NCBI GenBank assembly: GCA_964581385.1
Contig: CAZOOK010000002.1
Span: forward strand, 1-64,000
Length of the DNA: 64,000 nt
Source of the DNA: CAZOOK01 sp964581385
GTDB lineage: Bacteria > Pseudomonadota > Gammaproteobacteria > Nevskiales > Nevskiaceae
Direction: 5' to 3'
The position numbers and the translations under genes are program-made. Numbering within the stretch: the first letter of the stretch is position 1; every line of letters begins with the position of its first letter. Under the pieces are notes generated by a model. It did not search any database. It worked only from the letters and a program-made list of their open reading frames with translations, and was not told the DNA's origin. Of the stretch, positions 7,575 through 17,079 are shown in pieces.

Positions 7575-8623
7575 TGCCTCGCCTTGCCGTACCAGCGTGC
7601 CATGGCCTGTTTCTGGTGCTGTTCACGTGCCTCGCCGGTCGGCAGCCAGAGCGGGTGACCACTCGCGGCGCGCGTGAGGAAATCCAGCAGCGCGATGTGA
7701 CGGCGCATGACACGCTGCTGGCGGTGCGCGATGAGCGGATTGAAGATGCCGTGGCGCGAAAAGAGCTGGCGCGGATTTTTCTTGATCCACAGCCACGATC
7801 CCATTTCCAGTGTGAGCGGCAAGAAAATCCGATCGGGATCGCTGCTCGCGCGCAAGTAGAGATGGTCCCAGAGATCGCCGTGCGTGAGATATTGATGACT
7901 CTGCGGCTCGAACACATACGGGTGATGGGCATGGGTTTGCTCGAAGATCACCCGCAACGCGTGGACCTCCGCGAGATGCTTGATCGGTGTAGTGGTATGC
8001 GCGTAGGGAAACCAGATGCGGTCGTGCATGCCGAAACCGGAATGGCAATCCACGGCGAGGCTGAAGCGGTGGGTCAACAGCTCCTCTTCGACCAACGCGC
8101 ATAGCGCGGCAGCTTCTATTTCCATCGGCGCACCGTGGTTGCCTCGATACCAAGGCAAGCTGGGGCTAATGCGGTGTCCTCCGAGCAGGAAAGGCACTTG
8201 CTCAGCTGCCTCAATAGGCGCATTACGCATGAGATCCACGCCACCCGGATTGGCGCGCGTCCGCAGCCAAAGGCCACCCGGATTCACCAGCGGCATAAAT
8301 ACCAGCCGCACACCTAGCAGGTGCTGGTGCAATACGGTGTCCCAGCGCAGACGCATCACCAAGCTGCGCACGAACGCCATAACCACTTCCGCGCCGATGC
8401 GTTCAAGTCCATGCACACCGCCGAAGAACCCCACCGCGGGGACGTCAGGCGACGGATTACCAAGCGTCAAGGCGTGGACGGGAAAATGTTGATCGCCCGC
8501 CCGCGCCTCGCATACGATGCGCGCCTGCAGCTGCGGACGACCTTCGTCGATAAGGCGTTGAAGCTCGATCAGCTCGGGCAGATCTTTGGCGATCACTCGG
8601 CGCGTTATGAATGGGATAACCAT
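7571..8623 (-). CDS. M14-family zinc carboxypeptidase
   Basis: A 350-residue M14/succinylglutamate desuccinylase-like metallohydrolase. Zinc ligands fit GGVHGLERIG (His71, Glu74) and VDCHSGFG (His194). The catalytic Glu is in LTLEMGSW (about residue 273), and an Arg/Asn substrate pair is likely in NPGG..RTRANPGG. No signal peptide is seen, so a cytosolic enzyme trimming peptides or acyl-amino acids is expected. The downstream hydrolase overlaps by ATGA, forming a two-gene operon. Hydrolase and peptidase together suggest a small catabolic or peptide-modifying pathway, which is not otherwise identifiable. A GTCACAG/CTGTGAC inverted repeat 80 bp upstream may be an operator. Confidence 0.85.
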   Translation of the reverse strand: MVIPFITRRVIAKDLPELIELQRLIDEGRPQLQARIVCEARAGDQHFPVHALTLGNPSPDVPAVGFFGGVHGLERIGAEVVMAFVRSLVMRLRWDTVLHQHLLGVRLVFMPLVNPGGLWLRTRANPGGVDLMRNAPIEAAEQVPFLLGGHRISPSLPWYRGNHGAPMEIEAAALCALVEEELLTHRFSLAVDCHSGFGMHDRIWFPYAHTTTPIKHLAEVHALRVIFEQTHAHHPYVFEPQSHQYLTHGDLWDHLYLRASSDPDRIFLPLTLEMGSWLWIKKNPRQLFSRHGIFNPLIAHRQQRVMRRHIALLDFLTRAASGHPLWLPTGEAREQHQKQAMARWYGKARQ

Positions 8624-8704
8624 TTACCATATCGGGTTAATGTTTCACCTTGTTGACGTCTGGCTGACGGACGGTGCGCATCGTCACGAATCCGCCACTG
8701 CCAT

Positions 8705-8730
8705 GTCACAGTCACTTGTTAAGCTGTGAC
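8705..8730. promoter_or_regulatory. inverted repeat upstream of the M14 gene, possible operator
   Basis: GTCACAG (8705-8711) and CTGTGAC (8724-8730) are perfect 7-bp arms with a 12-bp spacer, about 80 bp before the M14 peptidase start. The size and symmetry fit a dimeric regulator site. No regulator gene is adjacent. Confidence 0.35.
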
Positions 8731-8781
8731 ATCGGCCCTTTTTCCGGCTTATCGGAAGCGGGCGGCAGGTGAGAAGTGACC

Positions 8782-8913
8782 ATGCTCGAAATCGTTCGCA
8801 ATATTAAGCCCTATCCTCCCATGGCTGTGGGTAGCGCCGTATTATGGGGAGTGATGGAATTTGTAGCGCTGCGGCGGGCGCAGTCGAGTGCACGCGCGCG
8901 TCACCAAGCGTAA
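8782..8913 (+). CDS. small 43-residue protein with a short hydrophobic segment
   Basis: ATG at 8782 gives 43 codons ending in TAA. The middle (MAVGSAVLWGVMEFVAL) could be a short membrane-associated helix, followed by an Arg-rich tail (RRAQSSARARHQA), giving an inside-positive single-span pattern. A weak purine run lies before the start. Nothing else in this 450-bp interval competes for it, and it is divergent from the M14 operon. It may be a genuine small membrane protein or a chance frame. No family is recognised. Confidence 0.4.
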   Translation: MLEIVRNIKPYPPMAVGSAVLWGVMEFVALRRAQSSARARHQA

Positions 8914-8965
8914 ACAGTAATATGGTCGACGTCCGCAGGGACTGCCGGCTCCGTTGCTCCTGAAA

Positions 8966-8995
8966 CAGTAAAAAGGCCCCGCAATTGCGGGGCCT
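8966..8995 (-). terminator. intrinsic terminator of the 11562-9074 operon
   Basis: AGGCCCCGC / GCGGGGCCT (8974-8995) form a 9-bp GC stem with an AATT loop. Read on the minus strand it is followed by a run of T (complement of the A run at 8970-8974). It lies about 80 bp after the stop of the 762-residue protein, in the right orientation. Confidence 0.85.
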
Positions 8996-9073
8996 AAATG
9001 TTTACACGGACGTAATGTGGGAGTCGCGAAAGACGGGACCGCGGATTGGCGCCACGGTCCCGAATTCAGCCGG

Positions 9074-11362
9074 TCAGTACATGACCTCGCCCTGAATCAC
9101 GCGCGGCGCATCAGTGACAACCGGTTTGCTTCCGATGTAAATGTCTGAGGCCGGGTCGGAAGGATTCTTCAGGTCCGCAGATGTTGGCAGTGTAATGTCG
9201 GATTGGGACGGGAGCGTAAGCGCGCTGCACGCTGACAGTGATTTGCTCGCGAAACGGATTTCCCGATCGAGCCACTTCACCAAATACGTGTTGCTGCCAT
9301 CGCTGACTGTACCCAGTGTCGCGTCATATGGGATAGCGAATTGCGGCACATAACGGACATTATTGCCGGCATCGCAGCTGGCCGGTTGATTGGTCAGGCT
9401 GGACACGCAGTTGCCCGGAATGCCCCACAGATTGCCGAAACCGCCGTACTGAAGAACGATCGACTTGCCGGCGTACTGGCCGTAAGCGGAAGCGTTTGGT
9501 ACGTTGTAAGTGACCTGCAGTGGCGGATCGAACATCACAAAACCGTTGTTCGAATCCGTGACCCCAGCGAACTGATTCCAGTTGTTCGGCCCGGTTTCCC
9601 ATACGTAATAGTGATCGAGGTCGCTGGATTTGTAATAGCAGTAACTGCCGGCTGTACCCGGATTACATTCCGCGGTGGTGAGGTCGTCGAACAACGGTCC
9701 ACTACGCACCCCACCCTGATATTGGGGTGACTGCTGATAGGCGCTCGCGTTCGTGAACACCGCTGCCTGGCCGCCACTGGTCAGCACGGCGCTCTGCGTG
9801 TCGCTGCTGTAGGTGACATAAGCCGAGGACGGATTCCAGTTGTTGAAACTGCTGCTTGTGTATGGAGAACTCGCGCTGGATCCCTGCGTAAAGAATGCCT
9901 GCAGCGAGGTCGCGGTCTGACAGTTCTGGACGCAATACAAGGTTGCTGGCATATCCGCCGGATAGACAATGTTCTGCGCGTGGTACACGACCGGCACCAC
10001 CGAAGAGACGATCGGCGCGTTGGCATTGCTGAGATCCACGAACACGTCGCCACCGAGCGATTGCGAGAAGCCCTGCACGCCGTTCTGTGCCTGCTTCCAG
10101 AACGCTGGATCAACCGGTTGCGGCGTGTCGAGGGTATGCGCCTGGCAACCGTTCTGGCCGCAGTTCATTTGCGCATCCACAACGAACATGCCGGAAGCAT
10201 CATCCCAGTGGATTTCATATTGGGTATTGGACGGCGCGCCCGCGTACAGGTTCGTTGCGTCATTAACCCAGGTGTCGATTTCGATCTGATCGATCGCGTT
10301 CAGCGTGGTGGCCTTGCGCGTGTACTTAGTCAACTTACCGCCGGCGAGCACTACACTGTAGTTGGTTAGTGTCGGCGCCGAATTATTGTTGTAGTCCACC
10401 TTTTGCACCGTGGAACCGGTGGTCAATGTGGCCAGCGCGTCCTGCGGCAGCGACAATCCCCAGTAGCCCATGAATCCCTGGAACATTTGGCCGTTGGACG
10501 TGTACTGGATCGGGAAGCCCGAGTTGAGGTTGACGCGGGCGCCGGAACTGGAGTTGTAGAGGCCATAGCTCCACACTGACATGCCCGTAGCTGGATCGCT
10601 CGCGTCGCGACTGAAGCATTGATCACCGCGCAGGAAGTTGTTCTGATCGTAGGCGAACAGGTAACTGGTGGTTACTGTTGTTCCACTGTCAGTTTGAATC
10701 GTGGTCAGGCCACCGGAACCGGAAGTGGTGCCGACGCTGCTCAACTCCAATGCCGTATTGCTTGCCTGCCCGGGACCGCGCTGCTCGTCTTGATAGAACT
10801 TGAGGCTGCCATCAGCGCCTTCCATGAAACCGCGCATGGAGCACGAACCAGGATTCGCGTCCATGAGACCGCAGAAATCGAGACGGAACTGTCCGTAGGG
10901 ATTGGTATTGCTGGGTGCCTGCGTCGCGCTCAAGTGAACATAGATCGTACCGTGGCCACTGTCTCCATCGCTCTGGTCGACCCAAATGCCGGCGATCATA
11001 GGATCATTGAGCGAAGCACGCGTCGAATTAACCACAGTGGATTGATAATTCGCGGCCTGCGAGCCGTCGCTGGTGGAGCCGCCGTTGGATGCGCTCGACT
11101 GTGAGCTGGAATCGCACTTGTTCTGGTCAATCAGTGCGATGTACGGACCATCGTTCACTAGTGCGTCGGGCCGCATTGAGCTCATGTAACAAGTGATATT
11201 GTTCACTTGCTGGATACCGTCAGACGTGGCGTCCTCGACGTGACTCTGCTGCGGATCAGTGACATACGCCGAATCGGCGGCTGGCGCGGCGATGGCGGTT
11301 GCCGAATACGAGAACAGGGCGGCCAGGGAAATTTTTCCCGGCAACGAGAATTTGGGTGACAT
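9074..11362 (-). CDS. large secreted protein of unknown function
   Basis: 762 residues with a clear signal peptide (LAALFSYSATAIAAPAA, cleavage near residue 26). The mature part is rich in Ser/Thr/Asn/Gly and aromatic residues, with a low-complexity Ser/Gly stretch (about 84-104), many D-x-D/N-rich turns and about 14 Cys, several of which could pair in an oxidising compartment. It looks like a beta-rich extracellular or surface protein. I do not recognise the family and see no enzyme motif. It is 26 bp downstream of a tiny lipoprotein gene and followed by a strong terminator, so the two form a complete bicistronic unit. The lipoprotein may anchor or assist export of this protein. Confidence 0.75.
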   Translation of the reverse strand: MSPKFSLPGKISLAALFSYSATAIAAPAADSAYVTDPQQSHVEDATSDGIQQVNNITCYMSSMRPDALVNDGPYIALIDQNKCDSSSQSSASNGGSTSDGSQAANYQSTVVNSTRASLNDPMIAGIWVDQSDGDSGHGTIYVHLSATQAPSNTNPYGQFRLDFCGLMDANPGSCSMRGFMEGADGSLKFYQDEQRGPGQASNTALELSSVGTTSGSGGLTTIQTDSGTTVTTSYLFAYDQNNFLRGDQCFSRDASDPATGMSVWSYGLYNSSSGARVNLNSGFPIQYTSNGQMFQGFMGYWGLSLPQDALATLTTGSTVQKVDYNNNSAPTLTNYSVVLAGGKLTKYTRKATTLNAIDQIEIDTWVNDATNLYAGAPSNTQYEIHWDDASGMFVVDAQMNCGQNGCQAHTLDTPQPVDPAFWKQAQNGVQGFSQSLGGDVFVDLSNANAPIVSSVVPVVYHAQNIVYPADMPATLYCVQNCQTATSLQAFFTQGSSASSPYTSSSFNNWNPSSAYVTYSSDTQSAVLTSGGQAAVFTNASAYQQSPQYQGGVRSGPLFDDLTTAECNPGTAGSYCYYKSSDLDHYYVWETGPNNWNQFAGVTDSNNGFVMFDPPLQVTYNVPNASAYGQYAGKSIVLQYGGFGNLWGIPGNCVSSLTNQPASCDAGNNVRYVPQFAIPYDATLGTVSDGSNTYLVKWLDREIRFASKSLSACSALTLPSQSDITLPTSADLKNPSDPASDIYIGSKPVVTDAPRVIQGEVMY

Positions 11363-11388
11363 TGGAATACTCCCGGAGTGAGGCGTTG

Positions 11389-11562
11389 TTATTGCGCGTT
11401 GTTAGCGGTCACGACCGAGACGCTGCTCGGTGTCGCAACTCCCGCGATATGTCCCACCGGTGTACTGGATGAAGAACTGCTTCCGCCGCCGCCACAGCCT
11501 GCGATTCCCGCGATCAGCATCGCTACGGCCGCGATGTGCCATGCCCGATTTCTCTGCTTCAT
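11389..11562 (-). CDS. 57-residue lipoprotein upstream of the 762-residue secreted protein
   Basis: The minus-strand ATG at 11562, preceded by AGGGGA, opens 57 codons. A basic start (MKQRNRAWH) and hydrophobic stretch (IAAVAMLIAGIA) lead to a lipobox IAGC, then a flexible GGGGSSSSSS linker and a short tail (TPSSVSVVTANNAQ). After lipidation only about 36 residues remain, almost all linker. The Gly/Ser linker after Cys is typical of outer-membrane lipoproteins that carry a larger domain, but here no domain follows. It sits 26 bp before the large secreted protein on the same strand and is probably cotranscribed. Its role is unknown; anchor, chaperone or surface tether are options. Confidence 0.7.
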   Translation of the reverse strand: MKQRNRAWHIAAVAMLIAGIAGCGGGGSSSSSSTPVGHIAGVATPSSVSVVTANNAQ

Positions 11563-12013
11563 TGGTTTCCCCTGTTGGTGTCGTTAAAAACCACAGATGT
11601 GCCCCGATGCGGCGCGCGCGGCTTTACCCCGTCCTGCTCGCCCATCTCCCATAGCGGCTTGCCGGGACACAATTTCAGGTTCTTCGATAGAGGATCGGGG
11701 GTGGATCGATGAAAGGTGGCCGCCCAGACGACGGTCGGTGATGGCGCGCACAATTTTGAGACTTGGCCACAGTTCAAACGGTGCGGGAGGTACCGTATGC
11801 GCGCCGCCAGCGAAATAGTGCGAATCGATTCGCTCTTTCCGGATTCGTATCCACTGAGATTTCGGGAATGCGGCCGCAGAGACTGAATGGCGGATCTGAA
11901 ACGACGAACGGCTGCTTCACCAACTTCCTTGTTTCGAGCGATGACGCACGCCGCCTGCGATGCGGACGTTTCAAGAAGCAAAAAATGCGAAGCCGGTGCT
12001 ATGAAATTCGCGT
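11563..12013. other. gene-free interval
   Basis: About 450 bp between the small lipoprotein and the oxidoreductase, whose stop lies at 12014; both genes are on the minus strand. A 159-codon minus-strand frame (12038-11559) overlaps the end of the oxidoreductase, lacks a start signal and has no recognisable protein features. Probably the promoter region of the lipoprotein operon. Confidence 0.5.
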
Positions 12014-13264
12014 TCAGCGGAAGCGTGTAACCGCACACCGTTCGATCGCGAGCGTGGTTGGCAGACCGGTCAGCAGCTCCGTCACGAGCTGTGCCGTGAT
12101 CGCCGACAGACTCACACCGAGCATGCCGTGCCCGGTTGCGAGTGTGAGGTTCTCAAGCGGTAATGCACGTCCGATGATTGGCAGATCATCCGGTGTCATC
12201 GGCCGCCAGCCATACCACTCCTCCTCGATTTTCGGACCGACCGGTTCGTGCAGGTATTCGGCGGCGGCGCGGGCGAGCGCGTCCAATCGTGTGCGGTTCA
12301 GCGTGCTGTCGTAGCCGGAGAATTCCATCGTGCTGCCGAGCCGGTAGCCGCTGGCCCAGGCAGTGACGCAGACGCTGCGTTCCTTCAACGTCACCGGAAT
12401 CGTTGGCGCCCGCACTGGCCGGGCGTAGGTGATCGAGTAGCCTTTGCCGGGCTGGATCGGCAGGCGCAGGCCGAGTTGCCTGCCTATGCGCGGCGACCAT
12501 GCGCCGAGCGCAAAGACGATTTCGGCAGCGCTGAATTTTTCGCGAACGCTGACGACGGTTTCGACGCGATTGCTGCCGATGCGAAAGCCGGTGATTTCGG
12601 TGTTTTCTCGGATCTCGCCGCCGGCAGCGCACACGGCGCGGGCAAGTTCAGCAACATAGCGGTTCGGGCGCAGTCGCGCATCGCCGGGGTGATGGTGCGC
12701 GCCGATAATTGAATCGTTGAGCGCGGGTTCCAGCGTACGCGCAGCGGCACCGTCGAGCACTTGCACCGGCACGCCGAGCTCGCGCAGCAGCTTGGCTTCG
12801 GGTGCCGCTTTTTCGAACTCAGCGGCATCGCGATAGACCGACAGCGTGCCGCTGTCCTCGAATTCACAATCGAGCCCTTCGTCGCGAACTAGCTGTGCAA
12901 GCCGTTCACGCGACGCGAGCAACAACTTCGCCTTGAGCTCCGCGGTGCGCCTGTAGTCGCGTGCGTTGCAGTGGCCTGCGAAGGCGAACAGCCACGCAAG
13001 TAGCTCCGGATTCAGCGTCGGTTTGATGCGCAGCGGCGCGTCCGGCTTCAGCAACCATTTCAATCCTTTGGCAATGGTGCCCGGCGCGGGCAACGGCAGC
13101 AGGCCTGGCGTGATCGTGCCGCAATTGCCATGCGAACTGCCGCTACCGATGCGGTTCATCTCCAGCACCCTGACACTGCGGCCCGCGCGCAGCAAAAACA
13201 GAGCGCAGGCAAGGCCGATGACGCCACCGCCGAGGATCAGAACATCCGGGCGTTGGGCGCTCAT
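12014..13264 (-). CDS. FAD-dependent oxidoreductase, DadA-like D-amino acid dehydrogenase
   Basis: 416 residues of the DAO/glycine-oxidase fold. The N-terminal dinucleotide site is VLILGGGVIGLACALFL with the acidic end of strand 2 in VRVLEMN. SSHGNCGTITPG matches the FAD-contacting segment of DadA-type enzymes, which typically read S..N.G.i. The substrate-domain stretches YGWRPMTPDDLPIIG and the closing LATGHGMLGVSLS are standard for D-amino acid dehydrogenases, which oxidise D-amino acids to keto acids and pass electrons to the respiratory chain. No racemase gene is adjacent, and it is divergent from glnE with 86 bp between, so a shared promoter region is likely. Substrate specificity (D-Ala versus D-Pro or others) is open. 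Confidence 0.85.
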   Translation of the reverse strand: MSAQRPDVLILGGGVIGLACALFLLRAGRSVRVLEMNRIGSGSSHGNCGTITPGLLPLPAPGTIAKGLKWLLKPDAPLRIKPTLNPELLAWLFAFAGHCNARDYRRTAELKAKLLLASRERLAQLVRDEGLDCEFEDSGTLSVYRDAAEFEKAAPEAKLLRELGVPVQVLDGAAARTLEPALNDSIIGAHHHPGDARLRPNRYVAELARAVCAAGGEIRENTEITGFRIGSNRVETVVSVREKFSAAEIVFALGAWSPRIGRQLGLRLPIQPGKGYSITYARPVRAPTIPVTLKERSVCVTAWASGYRLGSTMEFSGYDSTLNRTRLDALARAAAEYLHEPVGPKIEEEWYGWRPMTPDDLPIIGRALPLENLTLATGHGMLGVSLSAITAQLVTELLTGLPTTLAIERCAVTRFR

Positions 13265-13350
13265 CGCGAAAACTCAGGCGGCGCGTTCATTGGGCCCGCA
13301 TTGTGCCGCTGCAGACGCCATTGCGCATCTGTGCCTGAGATAATACGGTC

Positions 13351-16116
13351 ATGAATTCGGAACCTATCGATCCGGGTGCCGTTGCTGCGACAGCTCGCGT
13401 TTTCGCTGCAAGCCCGTTCGTCGCGGCGGTCGTGCGCAGCGACGCAACGTTGGTGGCGCGCTGGTTGATGGAGCCGCCGCTGGCATCTGCGGATGTCGAA
13501 CGGAATCTTTCCGAGACGGTGGCCAATCTTAGCGACGAGCCGATGTTCATGCGTGAACTGCGCCGCTTTCGCAATGCCGAGATGGCGCGCATCGCCGCAC
13601 GCGCAATTGCCGAAATCGCTCCGCTCGACGAGACCCTTGGCGACTTGTCCAATCTTGCCGATGCCTGCTGTGCACAGACGCTGGCCTGGGCGCAGCGGCG
13701 GTTGAGCGCGCGTTACGGTACACCACGCGACGTCACGAACAAGGAGGCGCGTGCGATTGTGCTCGGCATGGGGAAGCTTGGCGGGCGCGAACTCAATTTC
13801 TCGTCCGATATCGATCTGATTTTTGTCCACACCGCAGAAGGCGAAACCGACGGTGTCGCCATTATCACCAACGGCGAGTTCTTCTCGAAACTCGCCCAAG
13901 ACACGTCGCGACTGCTGGCCAGCGCGACAGAGGATGGATTCGTATTTCGTGTGGACACCATGTTGCGGCCGTTCGGCAGTGTCGGCGCGCTGGCAATCAC
14001 TGCCGACGCCATGGAACAGTATTACCAGACGCACGGCCGCGAGTGGGAACGCTACGCGCTGATCAAGGCGCGGCCGATCGCGGGCGACATCGAAGCGGGC
14101 CGTATTCTGCTCGCAACGCTGCGGCCGTTCGTGTATCGCCGCTATCTCGATTTCAGCGCGATCGGCGCGCTGCGCGAGCTCAAACGCATGATTGACGCTG
14201 ATGCGCGCAAGCGCGGCGCCGAGGACGATCTGAAGCTGGGTCCCGGCGGTATCCGCGAGCTGGAGTTCATTGTGCAATTGTTCCAGCTCGTACGCGGCGG
14301 GCAGGATGCGAAGTTGCGCGACAATCGCTTGCGACCGGTGCTGCACCATCTGGGCGAAGCTGGTTTGCTGCCTCCGGAATCGACACGCGCGCTTGACGAC
14401 GCCTATGTTTTCCTACGCCGCTGCGAAAACGCCATCCAGATGTATGGCGATTTGCAGACTCACAAGTTGCCGCGCGAGAACAAAGCCCGCGACGCGCTGC
14501 GGGTTGCTCTGGGCTTCGCCGACGAACCAGAGCTGCGCGCGGCGCTCGATGCGGTCCGCGGTCGCGTGCACGCGGAATTCAGGCGCTTATTCGCGGACGA
14601 AGACGACCGAACCGGTGCTGTACGTGTTGACGCCGAACGCTTGTGGCATGGCGAAGCCCCGGAGCGTGAATCGATACTCGCGGCTCATGGTTTCACGCGT
14701 CAACGTGAAGTTGCCGCAGCAATCGCGGAACTGATCAGTTCCCGCCTCGTGCGCATGCTCGGCGATCCGGCACGCGTGCGCCTGCAGACTGTGCTGGGCC
14801 TGCTAGCCGAAGCGGTGACGGAGGAATCGGATCGCGATACCGCACTGATCCGCTCATTGCGTGTGCTCGCCGCGATTGCTGGGCGCAGTACCTATGTGGC
14901 ACTCCTGCGCGAACAACCGCGCGCACGCCAGCAACTCGTACGTCTGTGTGCGGCGAGTCCGTGGATCGCGGAATTGCTCGCGCAGACGCCGGCGTTGCTC
15001 GACACGCTGCTCGACGAACGCCTCGCCAGTGAGGCGCCGGATCGCGAGTTGCTGGCGACGCAACTTCAGCGTCTCGCCAGCCTTGTTGCCGCTGACGACA
15101 CCGAAGCAGTGATGGATCTGCTGCGTCGCTATCGTCAGGAGATGACGCTGCGCATCGCCGCCGCGGATCTTTCCGGCGCGCTGCCGCTGGTGCAGGTCAG
15201 CGACCGGCTGACCTGGCTTGCCGAGGCTATCGTGGCACAGACCCTGATCTACGCGCGTGTGCAGCTGCAATCACAGTACGGCGCGCCGCATCGCGCTGAC
15301 GGTTCGGCCGCCGGATTCGCGGTGATCGCCTACGGCAAGTTCGGCAGCATCGAGCTTGGGTACGGTTCTGACCTCGATCTCGTCTTTGTCTACGACGTCG
15401 ACGATGCGGACGCCGCAACGGTCGGTGGCAAGCGCGCGCTGGCCGCGTCGGATTTCTTTTCGCGGCTCGGACAGCGCGTGGTGCAATTGCTATCGGCACA
15501 AACCGGCGCCGGCCGCGCATACGAGATCGATCTGCAATTGCGTCCGAGCGGCAATTCGGGACTGGTCGTCACCCGACTGGCCGGCTTCGCGCGCTATCAG
15601 CAAGAGAGTGCGTGGACATGGGAGCACCAGGCGCTGCTGCGTGCGCGTACGGTCGCTGGTGACGCAGTGTTGTGCGCGGCGATCGAAAGGGTGCGCCGCG
15701 AAGTCCTGATACGTCCGCAGGATCCGCAGGTATTGCGCGGTGAAGTCGCCGCGATGCGCGCGAAAATGCGCGTGAACCTCGAGAAGCATACCCCCGGCCG
15801 TTGGGATGTAAAACAGGGAAGCGGCGGACTCATCGACGCGGAATTCCTGACCCAGTATCTGTGCCTGCTGCATGCGCATGCGCGGGCTTCGCTGGTCGAA
15901 TACACCGATAACTGGCGACAACTCGAAGCGCTGGCGGCAGCGGGTCTGATCGACATCGCACAAAAGGACGTGCTGCTGGCAGCGGAGCGCGCATATCGCG
16001 GCTGGCTGCATCGCCGTGCGTTGCAGCAACAGGACGGCTTGGCGGATGATGCACTCTTTACCAAACACCGTGGCGAGGTGACGGCGTTATGGACCCATTT
16101 TCTTGGCGGAGGCTGA
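13351..16116 (+). CDS. glnE: bifunctional glutamine synthetase adenylyltransferase/adenylyl-removing enzyme
   Basis: GlnE adds and removes AMP on glutamine synthetase in response to PII signalling, setting nitrogen assimilation. The 921-residue length matches the family. Two nucleotidyltransferase domains are visible: the N-terminal deadenylylase with GMGKLGGRELNFSSDIDLIF (about 140-159), and the C-terminal adenylylase with YGKFGSIELGYGSDLDLVFV (about 659-678). Each has the G-G/S-x(9)-DxD pattern. PII-binding helices lie between, and C-terminal helices such as WDVKQGSGGLIDAEFLTQY (the second 'GG-D-E' signature) match too. It is followed by hldD with a single base between the stop and the GTG start, so the two are cotranscribed. 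Confidence 0.97.
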   Translation: MNSEPIDPGAVAATARVFAASPFVAAVVRSDATLVARWLMEPPLASADVERNLSETVANLSDEPMFMRELRRFRNAEMARIAARAIAEIAPLDETLGDLSNLADACCAQTLAWAQRRLSARYGTPRDVTNKEARAIVLGMGKLGGRELNFSSDIDLIFVHTAEGETDGVAIITNGEFFSKLAQDTSRLLASATEDGFVFRVDTMLRPFGSVGALAITADAMEQYYQTHGREWERYALIKARPIAGDIEAGRILLATLRPFVYRRYLDFSAIGALRELKRMIDADARKRGAEDDLKLGPGGIRELEFIVQLFQLVRGGQDAKLRDNRLRPVLHHLGEAGLLPPESTRALDDAYVFLRRCENAIQMYGDLQTHKLPRENKARDALRVALGFADEPELRAALDAVRGRVHAEFRRLFADEDDRTGAVRVDAERLWHGEAPERESILAAHGFTRQREVAAAIAELISSRLVRMLGDPARVRLQTVLGLLAEAVTEESDRDTALIRSLRVLAAIAGRSTYVALLREQPRARQQLVRLCAASPWIAELLAQTPALLDTLLDERLASEAPDRELLATQLQRLASLVAADDTEAVMDLLRRYRQEMTLRIAAADLSGALPLVQVSDRLTWLAEAIVAQTLIYARVQLQSQYGAPHRADGSAAGFAVIAYGKFGSIELGYGSDLDLVFVYDVDDADAATVGGKRALAASDFFSRLGQRVVQLLSAQTGAGRAYEIDLQLRPSGNSGLVVTRLAGFARYQQESAWTWEHQALLRARTVAGDAVLCAAIERVRREVLIRPQDPQVLRGEVAAMRAKMRVNLEKHTPGRWDVKQGSGGLIDAEFLTQYLCLLHAHARASLVEYTDNWRQLEALAAAGLIDIAQKDVLLAAERAYRGWLHRRALQQQDGLADDALFTKHRGEVTALWTHFLGGG

Positions 16117-16117
16117 A

Positions 16118-17053
16118 GTGATTGTCGTAACCGGTGCGACGGGTTTTATCGGCTCGAATCTGGTGATGGGACTCAATGCGACAGGCGCATCGAATATTCT
16201 CGCCGTCGATGATCTGACCGACGGCACCAAGTTCCGCAATCTTGCGGACGCTGATATCGCGGACTATCTCGACAAGGACGAATTCATCGCGCGCGTCGAC
16301 AGTGGTGATTTACCGCCTGTGAGCGTCGTTTTCCATCAGGGTGCGTGCTCGACCACCACCGAGTGGAACGGCAAGTTCATGATGGAAGTCAACTACCGTT
16401 ACTCGCAGCGTCTGCTGGCGTTCTGCCAGTCGCGCGGCATTCCATTCATTTATGCCTCCAGCGCGTCGGTGTATGGCAACGGCGCGTCCGGATTTCGCGA
16501 AGAGCGCGACTGCGAGCGGCCGCTGAACATGTATGCCTACTCCAAATTCCAGTTCGACCAATACGTGCGCCGGCAGGAGCTTGGTGCGCAGGTGGTTGGC
16601 CTGCGTTATTTCAATGTGTACGGCCCGCGCGAGCAGCACAAGGGCGGCATGGCGAGCACTGCGTTCCACTTCAACAATCAGCTGATGAAGGACAGTGAGT
16701 GCAGGTTGTTCGTTGGCTGCGACGGCTACGGCGATGGTGAGCAACGGCGCGATTTCATCCATGTCGACGACGTCGTCGCGATGAATATCTGGTTCTGGGA
16801 AAACCGCAATAAGTCCGGCATCTTCAACTGCGGCACTGGCCGCTCGCAGCCGTTCAACGACGTCGCGCGCGCGGTGATCGCCTGGCACGGCAAGGGCGCG
16901 ATCAAATACATCCCGTTTCCAGAGAATCTGGTCGGCCGCTATCAGTCATTCACGGAAGCCGATCTCGCCAGGCTGCGCAAGATCGGTTATGGCCGGCCAT
17001 TCCTGACGGTGGAGCAAGGTGTCAGGAAATATCTTGACTGGCTGAACCACTAG
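16118..17053 (+). CDS. hldD: ADP-L-glycero-D-manno-heptose 6-epimerase
   Basis: This NAD(P)-dependent SDR epimerase makes ADP-L-glycero-D-manno-heptose for the LPS inner core. The GTG at 16118, with GGAGG five bases upstream, gives a start (IVVTGATGFIGSN) that matches E. coli HldD. An upstream in-frame TTG at 16103 would add five residues and overlap glnE, and is less likely. Signatures are the Rossmann GATGFIG, HQGACSTT, YASSASVYG, the catalytic YAYSKFQFD (YxxxK), LRYFNVYGPRE and RDFIHVDDV. At 311 residues it has the family length. The link to glnE is positional, not functional. A GCTCAAA/TTTGAGC hairpin (17070-17089) separates it from the convergent kinase gene. Confidence 0.95.
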   Translation: MIVVTGATGFIGSNLVMGLNATGASNILAVDDLTDGTKFRNLADADIADYLDKDEFIARVDSGDLPPVSVVFHQGACSTTTEWNGKFMMEVNYRYSQRLLAFCQSRGIPFIYASSASVYGNGASGFREERDCERPLNMYAYSKFQFDQYVRRQELGAQVVGLRYFNVYGPREQHKGGMASTAFHFNNQLMKDSECRLFVGCDGYGDGEQRRDFIHVDDVVAMNIWFWENRNKSGIFNCGTGRSQPFNDVARAVIAWHGKGAIKYIPFPENLVGRYQSFTEADLARLRKIGYGRPFLTVEQGVRKYLDWLNH

Positions 17054-17079
17054 AGCGTGTTGTACAGAGGCTCAAACCC

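Noticed and set aside
11559..12038. 159-codon minus-strand frame before the small lipoprotein
   Set aside because: No ribosome site, no recognised features, overlaps the end of the oxidoreductase.
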